Shown here: positions 22,797-31,137 of the stretch, piece by piece
Position numbering within the stretch: the stretch's first letter is position 1
Layout: each line of letters starts with the position of its first letter
Origin: an uncultured Clostridia bacterium
GTDB taxonomy: Bacteria; Bacillota; Clostridia; Lachnospirales; CAG-274
Direction: 5' to 3'
Assembly (NCBI GenBank): GCA_947585865.1
Contig: CANPXH010000022.1
Location: forward strand, 1 to 36,691
Length of the DNA stretch: 36,691 nt
Translations under genes and position numbers: made by a program
The notes under the pieces: generated by a model
What the model saw: the letters and a program-made list of their open reading frames with translations, nothing else
Database searches by the model: none
Told to the model about the DNA's origin: nothing

Positions 22797-23500
22797 TACA
22801 GCGGACTCCTTTCTATCTTCTTTGAACGTCTTGGATAGTTTTCGGGCGTAGGGCTTATTTTCTCTATTATAACAATGCTGTGGTTTATATCCGTGTCAGG
22901 CAAGGCGATCAGCTTGAGATCGGAAATACTTCCCCCAAGGGTATAAAGGGCATTGCGGGAATTTTCTATTTCGTCATACACTCCCGGCCCCTTAAGGGCT
23001 ATGAAGGCTCCGCCTTTCTTTATAAACGGAAGGGCATATTCGGACAATACATTCAGCGGCGCCACGGCTCTGGATACCGCTATGTCGTATTTTTCCCTGT
23101 ACATACCGTCTTGCCCCATATCCTCGGCTCTGCCGTGTATGTATTCTGATTCGATATTTATTTCGCTTCCCACAGTCTTAAGAAAATTTATCCTCTTTAA
23201 AAGGGAATCCATAAGCGTAAGCTCTATGTCGGGTCGGACTATTTTCATGGGAAGGCCGGGAAATCCTGCCCCGGTGCCTATATCTATCACCCTTTTGTTC
23301 CCAAAATCATAATAGCACAAGGGTATCACGCTGTCGGCAAAGTGCTTTATGACAATATCCCGTTTGTCCGTTATGCCCGTAAGGTTCATAACGCTGTTCC
23401 ATTCTCTCAGCATATTGCCGTATGTCTCAAGCTGCTTTGCCTGTTCGTCATTTATATCGATATTGACTTTTTCCAAATATTCTTTGATAAATTCTTTCAT
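22796..23500 (-). CDS. rsmG: 16S rRNA (guanine-527-N7)-methyltransferase RsmG
   Basis: 234 aa from ATG 23500, with AAGGA 9 bases upstream overlapping the stop of the Nif11-like gene. The SAM-binding motif VIDIGTGAGFPGLPMKIV, the N-terminal YGNMLREWNSVMNLTGI block and SRAVAPLNVLSEYALPFIKKGG are diagnostic. It methylates G527 of 16S rRNA. In most Firmicutes rsmG follows mnmG near the origin; here it is instead between a Nif11-like gene and a GNAT, an unusual setting. Confidence 0.96.
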   Translation of the reverse strand: MKEFIKEYLEKVNIDINDEQAKQLETYGNMLREWNSVMNLTGITDKRDIVIKHFADSVIPLCYYDFGNKRVIDIGTGAGFPGLPMKIVRPDIELTLMDSLLKRINFLKTVGSEINIESEYIHGRAEDMGQDGMYREKYDIAVSRAVAPLNVLSEYALPFIKKGGAFIALKGPGVYDEIENSRNALYTLGGSISDLKLIALPDTDINHSIVIIEKISPTPENYPRRSKKIERSPL

Positions 23501-23512
23501 TTTAACGTTTCC

Positions 23513-23788
23513 TTATTTCAGCGAGGATATAAATTGCTCATAAGCGTCGCCCCAATCATCGATAGGATATGTTGCGCCGCCGTTTGTACTTTTCAGAAGG
23601 TTGTTGCACATAATTTCGTTCAGCGCAAAAAACTCGCCTATGCTTATGGTAAAGCCCGCCTTTTTTGCCACATCGCAAAAGTCAGCCATAGGGTCTGCGC
23701 CGTTTTGGGTATCCAGCAAGGCTTTTTTAAGCCTTTCATCATTAAGAGCCGCTTTTAAAAGAGCGTCAAGCGTATCGTTTATATTCAT
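23513..23788 (-). CDS. Small Nif11-like domain protein (possible RiPP-leader relative)
   Basis: 91 aa from ATG 23788 after AAAGGAGGTATATC; thirteen upstream in-frame codons lack a ribosome site. Residues 8-60 (LDALLKAALNDERLKKALL ... DFCDVAKKAGFTISIGEFFAL) have the pattern of the Nif11-type leader domain: an N-terminal helix, then an AKKAGF-I-EE-like turn. It is followed by NGGA at 69-72 and a 19-residue tail TYPIDDWGDAYEQFISSLK. A Gly-Gly/Ala boundary is where Nif11 leaders are cut. The tail lacks the Cys/Ser/Thr enrichment of known precursors and no maturase or transporter is nearby, so a domesticated stand-alone protein is equally likely. It is 12 bp upstream of rsmG. Confidence 0.65.
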   Translation of the reverse strand: MNINDTLDALLKAALNDERLKKALLDTQNGADPMADFCDVAKKAGFTISIGEFFALNEIMCNNLLKSTNGGATYPIDDWGDAYEQFISSLK

Positions 23789-23804
23789 GATATACCTCCT
23801 TTGC

Positions 23805-23830
23805 AAAAAAGGCGCCCTTTCGGACACCTT
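23805..23830 (-). terminator. Terminator/attenuator just upstream of the Nif11-like gene
   Basis: On the minus strand AAGGTGTCC-GAAA-GGGCGCCTT forms a 9-bp stem with two G-U pairs, followed by TTTT. It ends transcripts from the EamA gene and sits directly before the ribosome site of the Nif11-like gene. Confidence 0.75.
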
Positions 23831-23876
23831 TGCCTTATTACATTATATATCATTATGCAATATTTTACAAGTATCT

Positions 23877-24740
23877 TTATTCTCTGCCGTTGTACAGAAA
23901 TGCAGCCACGGCTGTACCGCATATTATCACATAGCCTATAACGCTGTAAATATCGGGTATCTGATCGAAAAGGAAAAATCCCAAAGCGGCGGCAAACACC
24001 ACCTGGAAATAATCAAACACCGATATCTCCTTGGCGGGAGCATTGGAATAGGCCGCGGTTATTGTAAATTGACCGCCAGCTGCGGCAATGCCTGCCAGTA
24101 TAAGGAACAGAAGCTGTATACCCGTCATGGGAGAATAGTCAAAAAGTATAAAGGGCAGTGTGAATAAACAACTGAAGGCGGAGAAGAAGAACACAATGAG
24201 AGGTCCTTTTACTCCTCTGCTGCCCAAGGCTCTGACCGCCGTATATGCTCCGCCTGCGCCCATGCCTCCCGCAAGCCCCACAAGAGCAGGCAAAAAAGCG
24301 GAAAGCTCCATAGACGGCTTTATTATAAAAAGCGAGCCTATAAATGCGGTGATAACGCCTATGCCCTGCACGAGTTTAGGCTTTTCTCTAAGGAAAATAA
24401 AAGAGAATATTATTGCAAAAAAAGGCGAAAGCTTATTCAGCATGGAAGCGTCGGAAACATTGAGATGATCCACCGCATAGAAGTTACAGAGTATGCCTAT
24501 GGTGCCCATAACGGATCTTATCAGATAAAGGGGCATATCCTTCATTTTGTATCCGAAGCCCGTGCCGCTTTTTATCATGAGCATAAAAGCCATAAGAGCG
24601 GCTATAAAATTCCTGAAAAAGCTTTTTTGGACAGTGGGCAGATCGCCGGAAAGCCTTACAAAGCAATTCATAAGCGCAAAGCAAAAGGCCGAGGTTATTA
24701 TATATATTATGGCCTTTTGCTTTTTACCGATCTTTTTCAT
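23877..24740 (-). CDS. EamA-family (DMT superfamily) transporter
   Basis: 287 aa from ATG 24740, six bases after AAGGTG; a GTG at 24749 is in frame but lies inside that ribosome site. About ten hydrophobic spans in two EamA repeats are visible, each starting near residues 10 and 150. DASMLNKLSPFFAIIFSFIFLREKP is the typical end of the first repeat. Such proteins export or import small metabolites; the substrate is unknown. It follows the copper-amine-oxidase-N protein by 10 bp. Confidence 0.88.
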   Translation of the reverse strand: MKKIGKKQKAIIYIITSAFCFALMNCFVRLSGDLPTVQKSFFRNFIAALMAFMLMIKSGTGFGYKMKDMPLYLIRSVMGTIGILCNFYAVDHLNVSDASMLNKLSPFFAIIFSFIFLREKPKLVQGIGVITAFIGSLFIIKPSMELSAFLPALVGLAGGMGAGGAYTAVRALGSRGVKGPLIVFFFSAFSCLFTLPFILFDYSPMTGIQLLFLILAGIAAAGGQFTITAAYSNAPAKEISVFDYFQVVFAAALGFFLFDQIPDIYSVIGYVIICGTAVAAFLYNGRE

Positions 24741-24750
24741 TTGCCGCACC

Positions 24751-25308
24751 TTAGTCCAGTGTTATTTCGTTAACGCCCTCGCTGTCGAAAATAGGATCGT
24801 CGGGGCTTATGATCTCTACGCTCACCGCATCCGAAATATTGGGAGCGCTTTGCACAGTTTCGTCTTTATCGCTGTTTGTAAGATCCAAAACGCCTTCTAC
24901 CTTAAGGCCGGTGGATATGCTGGCTGTTGATGTAGCGCCATTCCAGTTCACTCTTGCGCCTATAGCCTCCGCCACTGCTCTCAAAGGAAGCATAAAGCTG
25001 CCGTCTATTATCTGCTGAGGCACATCGGGAACTATCTCCTTGCCGTTTACGGTAAAGCCCTTTTCGCCGTTTGTCATCTTTACGGTAACGATGCTTTTTG
25101 TAAGTGTAGCCGTTTTTGTATCGTTATCCCAGCTTACGTCAAAGCCAAGCTCTTCAAACACACCTCTTACGGGCATCATTGTTCTGCCATCGATTATAAC
25201 GCCCTTGCTGTCTATGGGCTTGCTGTTCACCACTACGTTTACGTCTGCGGCAAGCACGGATGTGCTCATCATTAATGCCGCCATTGCGATAGACAATAAT
25301 TTTTTCAT
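24751..25308 (-). CDS. Exported protein with copper amine oxidase N-terminal (stalk) domain
   Basis: 185 aa from ATG 25308 after AAGGAGGAAAACAA. The signal peptide is residues 1-21 (ending VLA-A). Two stalk repeats follow: VIIDGRTMMPVRGVFEELGFDVSWDNDTKTATL and QQIIDGSFMLPLRAVAEAIGARVNWNGATSTASI. In Clostridia this domain is a common cell-surface module, not an oxidase; the catalytic amine oxidase part is absent. The last 50 residues are acidic and unstructured. It lies in the murG operon, 35 bp after murG. Confidence 0.88.
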   Translation of the reverse strand: MKKLLSIAMAALMMSTSVLAADVNVVVNSKPIDSKGVIIDGRTMMPVRGVFEELGFDVSWDNDTKTATLTKSIVTVKMTNGEKGFTVNGKEIVPDVPQQIIDGSFMLPLRAVAEAIGARVNWNGATSTASISTGLKVEGVLDLTNSDKDETVQSAPNISDAVSVEIISPDDPIFDSEGVNEITLD

Positions 25309-25343
25309 TTGTTTTCCTCCTTAAAGCTTATATTTTTTATGTG

Positions 25344-26408
25344 TTATTTGGTAGCCGCTTTTATAACGGCCATCACTTCCTCAACGCCGTTGGCTGTTTC
25401 ATCGTTTTTCATAACGGATATATATTTGTCTTTGTTGCGGTATAGCTCCGTTATTTTTTTGTAAAGGCTATCTTTGGTCATATCATCTTCTTCGCATACC
25501 TCGGCAAAGCCCTGTTTTTTAAAGCTTTCCGCATTCAATATCTGGTCTCCCCTGCTGGCGTTTTTGCCCAAGGGTATCAGAAGCATAGGCTTGTTGAGTG
25601 CCAAAAATTCACATATGGCATTGCTTCCCGCCCTTGATATTATTATATCACAAAGCGCAAAGAGATCCGGCAGCTCCTCCGAAATATATTCAAACTGCCT
25701 GTAGCCTTTTGTGTTTTCAAAATTGGGGCTGAGGTTGCCCTTGCCGCAAAGGTGGATTATGTTAAAGTCCTTCAAAAGCTTAGGTGCGATCGCCCTTATG
25801 ATATTGTTCACCCTTACAGAGCCTTGAGAGCCGCCCATAATGAGTATTACGGGCTTATTGTCTTTAAAGCCGCAGAACTGCCTGCCCTTTTCGGCGCTGC
25901 CCTTGAAGAGCATATCTCTTATGGGAGTGCCTGTGTGTATGCCCTTTTTGTCCTTTATATGCTTGACTGCTTCGGGAAATGTAGTGCAAACCGCCTTGGC
26001 AAACGGCATAGCCAGCCTGTTGGCAAGCCCCGGCGTTATGTCGGACTCATGGGCAACAACGGGCACACGGTTCATGGCGGCGCCCATCACAACGGGCACG
26101 GCTACGAATCCGCCTTTTGAGAACACCACGTCGGGCTTTATTTTCTTTATGAGCCTTTTGGACTGCATTATGCCACGCATCACCTTGAACACATCGGAAA
26201 AATTTTTCTTGTCCATATATCTTCTCAGCTTGCCCGAGCTCACGCCGTAATACGGTATGCCGCAGTCTTTTATAAGCTGCTCCTCCATACCGCCCTTGCT
26301 GCCTATATAGTATATCTCATAGCCTGCATTTTTAAGATATGGTATAAGAGCTATATTTGGCGTAACGTGACCTGCCGTTCCGCCGCCTGTTAAAACTATC
26401 TTCTTCAT
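25344..26408 (-). CDS. murG: UDP-N-acetylglucosamine transferase MurG
   Basis: 354 aa from ATG 26408 after GGGAGGAATAAT. The N-terminal GGGTAGHVTPNIALI loop, VVFSKGGFVAVPVV, HESDITPGLANR, the MGGSQGSVRVNN nucleotide-binding loop and SRAGSNAICEFLALNKPMLLIPLG are all present. MurG adds GlcNAc to lipid I to give lipid II at the inner membrane face. The length fits. Unusually it is not within a dcw (mur-fts) cluster; it heads a small operon with a surface-domain protein and a transporter, and has its own consensus promoter. Confidence 0.96.
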   Translation of the reverse strand: MKKIVLTGGGTAGHVTPNIALIPYLKNAGYEIYYIGSKGGMEEQLIKDCGIPYYGVSSGKLRRYMDKKNFSDVFKVMRGIMQSKRLIKKIKPDVVFSKGGFVAVPVVMGAAMNRVPVVAHESDITPGLANRLAMPFAKAVCTTFPEAVKHIKDKKGIHTGTPIRDMLFKGSAEKGRQFCGFKDNKPVILIMGGSQGSVRVNNIIRAIAPKLLKDFNIIHLCGKGNLSPNFENTKGYRQFEYISEELPDLFALCDIIISRAGSNAICEFLALNKPMLLIPLGKNASRGDQILNAESFKKQGFAEVCEEDDMTKDSLYKKITELYRNKDKYISVMKNDETANGVEEVMAVIKAATK

Positions 26409-26459
26409 ATTATTCCTCCCGGATCCCATATAAAATTATATGAGATCGATTTACATATA

Positions 26460-26488
26460 AGTATAAACCCTCTTAACTTTGTTGTCAA
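26460..26488 (-). promoter_or_regulatory. Consensus promoter of murG
   Basis: On the minus strand TTGACA (complement of 26483-26488), a 17-bp spacer and TATACT (complement of 26460-26465), about 50 bp before the murG start. The polypurine minisatellite begins directly upstream. Confidence 0.8.
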
Positions 26489-26504
26489 CACCCACTCCCA
26501 TAAG

Positions 26505-26965
26505 CATTCCCTTCCTCTCTTTCCTCTCCTTCCTCCCCAATCTTCCCCTTTCTACCCGGCATCCCCAATCTCCCCTTCCTTCCCTTCTTCTCCAACCTCC
26601 CTTTCCTTTCCTTCTTCTCCAACCTCCCCCTTTCTACCCGGCATCCCCAATCTCCCCTTCCTCTCCTTCCTCCCCAACATCCACTTCCTTCCCTTCCTCT
26701 CCAACCTCCCCTTTCTTTCCTTCCTCTCCAACCTTCCCCTTTCTACCCGGCATCCCCAATCTCCCCTTCCTTCTCTTCTTCTCCAACCTCCCTTTCCTTT
26801 CCTTCTTCTCCAACCTCCCCTTTCTTTCCTTCCTCTCCAACCTTCCCCTTTCTACCCGGCATCCCCAATCTCCCCTTCCTTCCTTTCCTCTCCAACCTCC
26901 CCTTCCTTACCTTCCTCTCTAACCTCCCCTTCCTTCCCTTCTTCTCCAACCTCCCCTTCGCAAGG
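26505..26965. repeat. Polypyrimidine/polypurine minisatellite with 27-bp unit
   Basis: Nearly every base on the plus strand is C or T. The basic unit, about 27 bp, begins CTCCAACCTCCCC and ends in TTCCTTCCT-like sequence. A longer variant carrying CTACCCGGCATCCCCAATC occurs at 26552, 26634, 26743 and 26852, the last two intervals being 109 bp. Frames stay open only because 27 is a multiple of three; I see no gene. Confidence 0.85.
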
Positions 26966-26997
26966 GGAGGTGGCAGTCCGAAGGACTGACGGAAGGG
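26966..26997. repeat. Intergenic hairpin repeat related to 16776-16804
   Basis: GGAGG-TGG followed by CAGTCC-GAA-GGACTG and ACGGAAGGG. The version at 16776-16804 has CAGCCC/GGGCTG instead, a compensatory change. A CCCCTTCGCAAGGGG hairpin precedes it. Confidence 0.65.
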
Positions 26998-27080
26998 TCG
27001 AAGGACTGACGGAAGGGTCGAAGGACTGACGGAAGGGTCGAAGGACTGACGGAAGGGTCGAAGGACCGATGGAAGGGTCG
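26981..27080. repeat. 20-bp tandem array, five copies
   Basis: The unit AAGGACTGACGGAAGGGTCG is present four times perfectly (26981-27060) and once with two changes (27061-27080). The unit is the 3' half of the adjacent hairpin repeat. No spacers, so it is not CRISPR. Confidence 0.9.
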
Positions 27081-27111
27081 CAGGCAGCGCAGCCCTTCTA
27101 TGCAAAAAAAT

Positions 27112-27143
27112 AAAGCGGAAGTGACAGCGTATACTTCCGCTTT
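27112..27143 (-). terminator. Terminator of the lepB-DUF1858 unit
   Basis: AAAGCGGAAGT (27112-27122) pairs with ACTTCCGCTTT (27133-27143), and on the minus strand the stem is followed by ATTTTTTT. Confidence 0.85.
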
Positions 27144-27188
27144 GATATGCCGTTACACGACACGCTGAGGGGTGCACTCCCCTGTCAT

Positions 27189-27395
27189 TTACTTATCGGC
27201 AAGATACTCATTTATAGTCTTGACGATATCATCGGCATCCATACCATGCACCATAGCGGCCTCTTCAAGCGTCTCGCCCTGTGCTGATGGGCAGCCTATG
27301 CAGTGCATACCTGCGCTCATAAGGATAGGGATTATGCCTCTGTCCACCATAATAAGATCACTTATTATCATATCCTTGGAAATTGTTTTTGCCAT
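27189..27395 (-). CDS. DUF1858 / hybrid-cluster-associated redox disulfide domain protein
   Basis: 68 aa from ATG 27395, with AAGGAG 10 bases upstream. The pattern is that of the small domain often found beside hybrid-cluster proteins: [46 protein letters not shown]. The CxxC pair is Cys32 and Cys35. The length is complete for a single-domain version. Its partner is not in the window; it follows lepB by 24 bp on the same strand. A redox or metal-cluster role is known only by association. Confidence 0.9.
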   Translation of the reverse strand: MAKTISKDMIISDLIMVDRGIIPILMSAGMHCIGCPSAQGETLEEAAMVHGMDADDIVKTINEYLADK

Positions 27396-27419
27396 AGCTC
27401 ATCTCTCCTTTTGGTCAAT

Positions 27420-28178
27420 TTAATTAAATTTGTTTTTGATAGGCCCCATTTTATTAAAGGGGAAGTATCTGAATATTGCCTTGCCCTGCACATAGCTTTC
27501 GGGCACAAAGGTATTTCTCCAATAGCGTGAATCCGCAGAATTATTTCTGTTGTCACCCATCATAAAGTAACAGTCCTCATCGAAAAGTCCGTCGCCGTTC
27601 TTGTCGTATTTGTCTGTATCCTTTATGTATTGCGTATATTCCGACAGGCTGTCGCCCTCCTTAGGCACTGTATACAAGGCGTCGGGCGTATCCATGCTGC
27701 CGTTTATAAAGCTGTCCTCAAGAGGCTCTGTGCTGTCGTTTATATATATTTCGTTTGATTTTATCTCCACCTTGTCTCCGGGAAGGCCGATGACCCTTTT
27801 TATATAAAGTATGCTTTCGTCATCGGGGTATTTGAACACCGCAATGTCGAATCGCTTGGGCGCGCCGATATAGTAAGATATCCTGTTGGCAATGAGCCTG
27901 TCTCCCGTCATAATGGTAGTTTCCATTGATGCTGAGGGTATCTTGGCGTTTACTATTATAAACCGAGTGATAAGGTATGCCGCTATAACGGCTATGACAA
28001 TAGTTTTTATCCAGCTTAATATTTCACTCATTATGCTGTTTTCGGAGCCGCCGTTGTTGTACATATCTCCGGGATCGGCGCCGTTGTGATCCATATTTGC
28101 TCTTCTGAATACATCCATTGTATCAGGCAGCTTGTTTTCGGATCTGTTATTTGTTCCAAAAAAATTTCTGTCATCCAT
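27420..28178 (-). CDS. lepB: Type I signal peptidase
   Basis: 252 aa from ATG 28178; GGAG lies 12 bases upstream, and an in-frame TTG at 28196 is a weaker alternative. One membrane span (about 52-76) is followed by IPSASMETTIMTGDRL with the nucleophile Ser84 and YIKRVIGLPGDKVEI with the general base Lys127. The GDNRNNSADSRYW block stands near the C-terminus. It removes signal peptides from exported proteins outside the membrane. A hydrophilic N-terminal tail of about 50 residues, rich in Asn and Asp, is longer than in most family members. Confidence 0.95.
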   Translation of the reverse strand: MDDRNFFGTNNRSENKLPDTMDVFRRANMDHNGADPGDMYNNGGSENSIMSEILSWIKTIVIAVIAAYLITRFIIVNAKIPSASMETTIMTGDRLIANRISYYIGAPKRFDIAVFKYPDDESILYIKRVIGLPGDKVEIKSNEIYINDSTEPLEDSFINGSMDTPDALYTVPKEGDSLSEYTQYIKDTDKYDKNGDGLFDEDCYFMMGDNRNNSADSRYWRNTFVPESYVQGKAIFRYFPFNKMGPIKNKFN

Positions 28179-28270
28179 ATACAAATTATTCTCCAATCAT
28201 TTATTTATTATTATCCGTTATGCGAGACGGAAATTAAAGTAAACCTTAATTTATGCCCCCGATACTTTAC

Positions 28271-28299
28271 AATATACACCATATTTTTGCCAAAGTCAA
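28271..28299 (-). promoter_or_regulatory. lepB promoter
   Basis: On the minus strand TTGACT (complement of 28294-28299), 17-bp spacer and TATATT (complement of 28271-28276). It lies back to back with the rfbA promoter, with 7 bp between the two -35 boxes. Confidence 0.7.
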
Positions 28300-28306
28300 T
28301 ATTGGC

Positions 28307-28335
28307 TTGACTGTAAAATTTACATATGATAAAAT
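28307..28335 (+). promoter_or_regulatory. rfbABD promoter
   Basis: TTGACT (28307-28312), 17-bp spacer, TAAAAT (28330-28335), 30 bp upstream of the rfbA start. Confidence 0.75.
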
Positions 28336-28364
28336 CATAATGGATTATAAAGGAGGCGTTTTAT

Positions 28365-29243
28365 GTGAAAGGAATAGTTCTTGCGGGGGGCAGCGGAACA
28401 AGGCTTTATCCCCTTACCATGGTAACGAGCAAGCAGCTTTTGCCCGTTTATGACAAGCCTATGATATATTACCCCCTTTCCGTGCTTATGCTTGCGGGGA
28501 TAAGGGATATACTTATAATATCCACACCTGCCGATCTGCCTAATTTTGAAAGGCTTTTGGGAGACGGCTCCAAGTTCGGCATCAATTTAAGCTACAAGGT
28601 GCAGCCCAGTCCGGACGGCTTGGCTCAGGCCTTTTTGATCGGCGAGGAATTCATAGCGGGGGATAGCTGTGCTATGGTGCTCGGCGATAATATATTCTAC
28701 GGCAGTCATCTTTCAAAGCATCTCAAGACTGCTGCAGCCAAGGAAAAAGGCGCTACTATATTCGGCTATTATGTAAATGACCCGGAGCGCTTCGGCATAG
28801 TGGAGTTTGACGAAAACGGCAAGGCTGTATCCATAGAGGAAAAGCCCGAAAAGCCCAAGTCCAATTACTGTGTGACGGGGCTTTATTTCTACGACGGCAC
28901 CGTTGTGGAGAAGGCCAAAAGAGTAAGGCCCTCCGCAAGAGGCGAGCTGGAGATAACCGACCTTAACAGGATGTATCTTGAGGAGGGCTCGCTTGACGTT
29001 ATCACCTTGGGCAGAGGATATGCATGGCTGGACACAGGCACGGTAGACGCCCTTAACGAGGCGGGAGAGTTCGTAAAGGTTGTGGAAGGCAGGCAGGGCA
29101 TAATGATATCCGCCATAGAAGAGATCGCTTACAAGAACGGCTGGATAACGAAGGAGCAGCTTATCGAAGCCGCAAAGATATACGGCAAGTCTGCTTACGG
29201 TCAGCATCTTAAAAATGTTGTGGATAATAAATATTTATACTGA
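28365..29243 (+). CDS. rfbA: Glucose-1-phosphate thymidylyltransferase (RmlA)
   Basis: 292 aa from GTG 28365, 8 bases after AAAGGAGG; the overlapping ATG at 28363 runs straight into a stop. The nucleotide loop [40 protein letters not shown] and [11 protein letters not shown] are diagnostic. It makes dTDP-glucose from glucose-1-phosphate and dTTP, the first step of dTDP-L-rhamnose synthesis. It is first in an operon with rfbB and rfbD. Length is normal. Confidence 0.97.
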   Translation: MKGIVLAGGSGTRLYPLTMVTSKQLLPVYDKPMIYYPLSVLMLAGIRDILIISTPADLPNFERLLGDGSKFGINLSYKVQPSPDGLAQAFLIGEEFIAGDSCAMVLGDNIFYGSHLSKHLKTAAAKEKGATIFGYYVNDPERFGIVEFDENGKAVSIEEKPEKPKSNYCVTGLYFYDGTVVEKAKRVRPSARGELEITDLNRMYLEEGSLDVITLGRGYAWLDTGTVDALNEAGEFVKVVEGRQGIMISAIEEIAYKNGWITKEQLIEAAKIYGKSAYGQHLKNVVDNKYLY

Positions 29244-29257
29244 CGGAGGAAGTTGTG

Positions 29258-30277
29258 ATGAAAATACTTGTGACAGGCGGCGCCGGTTTTATAGGCGGCA
29301 ATTTTATACACTATATGCTAAGAGAGCATAAGGACTATGATATACTTTGCGTAGACAAGCTGACCTATGCGGGCAATATGGAGACTCTTGCGCCCGTTAT
29401 TGACAATCCCCGCTTTAAGTTCGTAAAGGCGGATATAGCGGACAGGGATGCGATATTTAAGATATTTGAAGAAGAAAAGCCCGACATAGTCGTAAATTTT
29501 GCGGCGGAGAGCCATGTAGACCGTTCCATAGAAGATCCGGGTATTTTCCTTAAGACGAATATATTGGGCACACAGGTCATGATGGATGCGTGCAGGGAAT
29601 ACGGTATCACACGCTATCACCAGGTATCTACCGATGAGGTATACGGAGATCTGCCTCTTGACAGGCCCGATCTCTTTTTCACGGAAGAAACGCCTATACA
29701 CACATCAAGTCCGTACAGTGCGTCAAAGGCGTCTGCGGATCTGCTGGTGCTTGCATATCACAGGACATTCGGCCTTCCCGTGACCATATCAAGGTGTTCA
29801 AATAACTATGGCCCCTATCATTTTCCCGAAAAGCTTATACCTCTTATGATAGCAAATGCTCTTAACGACAAGCCTCTTCCCGTATACGGCAAAGGCGAGA
29901 ATGTAAGAGACTGGCTTTATGTGGAGGATCACTGCAGGGCAATAGATCTTATAATACACAAGGGAAGAGTGGGAGAGATATACAACATAGGCGGCCATAA
30001 CGAAATGGCGAATATAGATATAGTAAAGATAATATGCAAGGAGCTTGGCAAGCCCGAAAGTCTCATTACCTACGTAACGGACAGAAAGGGTCACGATATG
30101 CGCTATGCCATAGATCCCACAAAGATACACAATGAATTGGGCTGGCTTCCCGAGACTATGTTCAAAGACGGCATAAAGAAAACCATACAGTGGTATCTGG
30201 ACAACAGACAGTGGTGGGAAAATATCATAAACGGCGAATATCAGGATTATTATAAGAAGATGTATGAGGGCAGATAA
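29258..30277 (+). CDS. rfbB: dTDP-glucose 4,6-dehydratase (RmlB)
   Basis: 339 aa from ATG 29258, 8 bases after GGAGG; a GTG one codon earlier is also possible. The NAD motif TGGAGFIGGNF, AAESHVDRSI, the STDEVYGD catalytic block, the YSASK motif (Tyr/Lys) and SNNYGPYHFPEKLIPL mark this SDR enzyme. It converts dTDP-glucose to dTDP-4-keto-6-deoxyglucose. It lies 14 bp after rfbA and touches rfbD. Confidence 0.97.
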   Translation: MKILVTGGAGFIGGNFIHYMLREHKDYDILCVDKLTYAGNMETLAPVIDNPRFKFVKADIADRDAIFKIFEEEKPDIVVNFAAESHVDRSIEDPGIFLKTNILGTQVMMDACREYGITRYHQVSTDEVYGDLPLDRPDLFFTEETPIHTSSPYSASKASADLLVLAYHRTFGLPVTISRCSNNYGPYHFPEKLIPLMIANALNDKPLPVYGKGENVRDWLYVEDHCRAIDLIIHKGRVGEIYNIGGHNEMANIDIVKIICKELGKPESLITYVTDRKGHDMRYAIDPTKIHNELGWLPETMFKDGIKKTIQWYLDNRQWWENIINGEYQDYYKKMYEGR

Positions 30278-31132
30278 ATGAAAGCGCTTGTAACGGGAGT
30301 AAAAGGACAGCTGGGTCATGATGTAGTGAACGAGCTTGAAAAAAGAGGCCACGACGTGTATGGCACCGATGTGGACAATATGGATATCACAGACGGTGCT
30401 GCCGTTGAAAAAGTCATAAAGGAATATATGCCCGATACGGTGATACACTGTGCGGCATACACTGCCGTTGATGCTGCCGAGGACAATGTAAATCTGTGCC
30501 GCAAAATAAATAAAGACGGCACGGCAAATATAGCCAAGGTCTGCAGGGATATAGACGCCAAGATGATATATATTTCCACAGACTATGTATTTGACGGCAG
30601 GGGCACACGCTCCAGACAGACAGATGACAAGGCGGATCCCCTTAATGTATACGGTCTTACCAAATACGAAGGAGAGCAGGCCGTTGAGAAATATCTTGAC
30701 AAATATTTTATAGTAAGGATATCATGGGTATTCGGCGTAAACGGCAGCAATTTTATAAAGACGATGCTCAGACTGGGCAAAGAAAGAGGCGCCGTTTCCG
30801 TTGTGAACGACCAGTTCGGCTCACCCACCTACACTTACGATCTGGCAAAGCTTTTGGCGGATATGGCGGTCAGCGACAAGTACGGCGTTTATCATGCCAC
30901 TAACGAAGGGGATTTTTGCTCATGGTATGAATTTGCCTGTTATATTTTTGAAGCTGCGGGAATGGATGTAAAAGTGACTCCCGTGGCAAGCGGCGAATTT
31001 CCCACAAAGGCAAGGCGGCCCGAAAACAGCCGCATGAGTAAAGAAAAGCTTTCGCAAAACGGCTTCAAGAGGCTTCCCCCCTGGAAGGATGCCGTTAAGA
31101 GATATGTGGAAATAATAAAAGATATGCAGTAA
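30278..31132 (+). CDS. rfbD: dTDP-4-dehydrorhamnose reductase (RmlD)
   Basis: 284 aa; ATG 30278 directly follows the rfbB stop, with GAGGG 7 bases upstream. VTGVKGQLGHDV is the nucleotide loop; STDYVFDGRG, YGLTKYEGE (the Tyr-Lys pair) and VVNDQFGSPTYTYDLA follow in family order. It performs the final reduction to dTDP-L-rhamnose, a wall-polysaccharide precursor. No rfbC epimerase lies before or after it; the next gene is convergent. Confidence 0.96.
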   Translation: MKALVTGVKGQLGHDVVNELEKRGHDVYGTDVDNMDITDGAAVEKVIKEYMPDTVIHCAAYTAVDAAEDNVNLCRKINKDGTANIAKVCRDIDAKMIYISTDYVFDGRGTRSRQTDDKADPLNVYGLTKYEGEQAVEKYLDKYFIVRISWVFGVNGSNFIKTMLRLGKERGAVSVVNDQFGSPTYTYDLAKLLADMAVSDKYGVYHATNEGDFCSWYEFACYIFEAAGMDVKVTPVASGEFPTKARRPENSRMSKEKLSQNGFKRLPPWKDAVKRYVEIIKDMQ

Positions 31133-31137
31133 AGAAA

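Noticed and set aside
26981..27080. CRISPR array
   Set aside because: The 20-bp units are directly contiguous with no spacers and no cas genes.
26505..27177. Long open frames of Pro/Ser/Leu-rich or Lys/Gly/Glu-rich repeats on both strands
   Set aside because: They exist because the minisatellite unit is 27 bp; no ribosome sites or family features.
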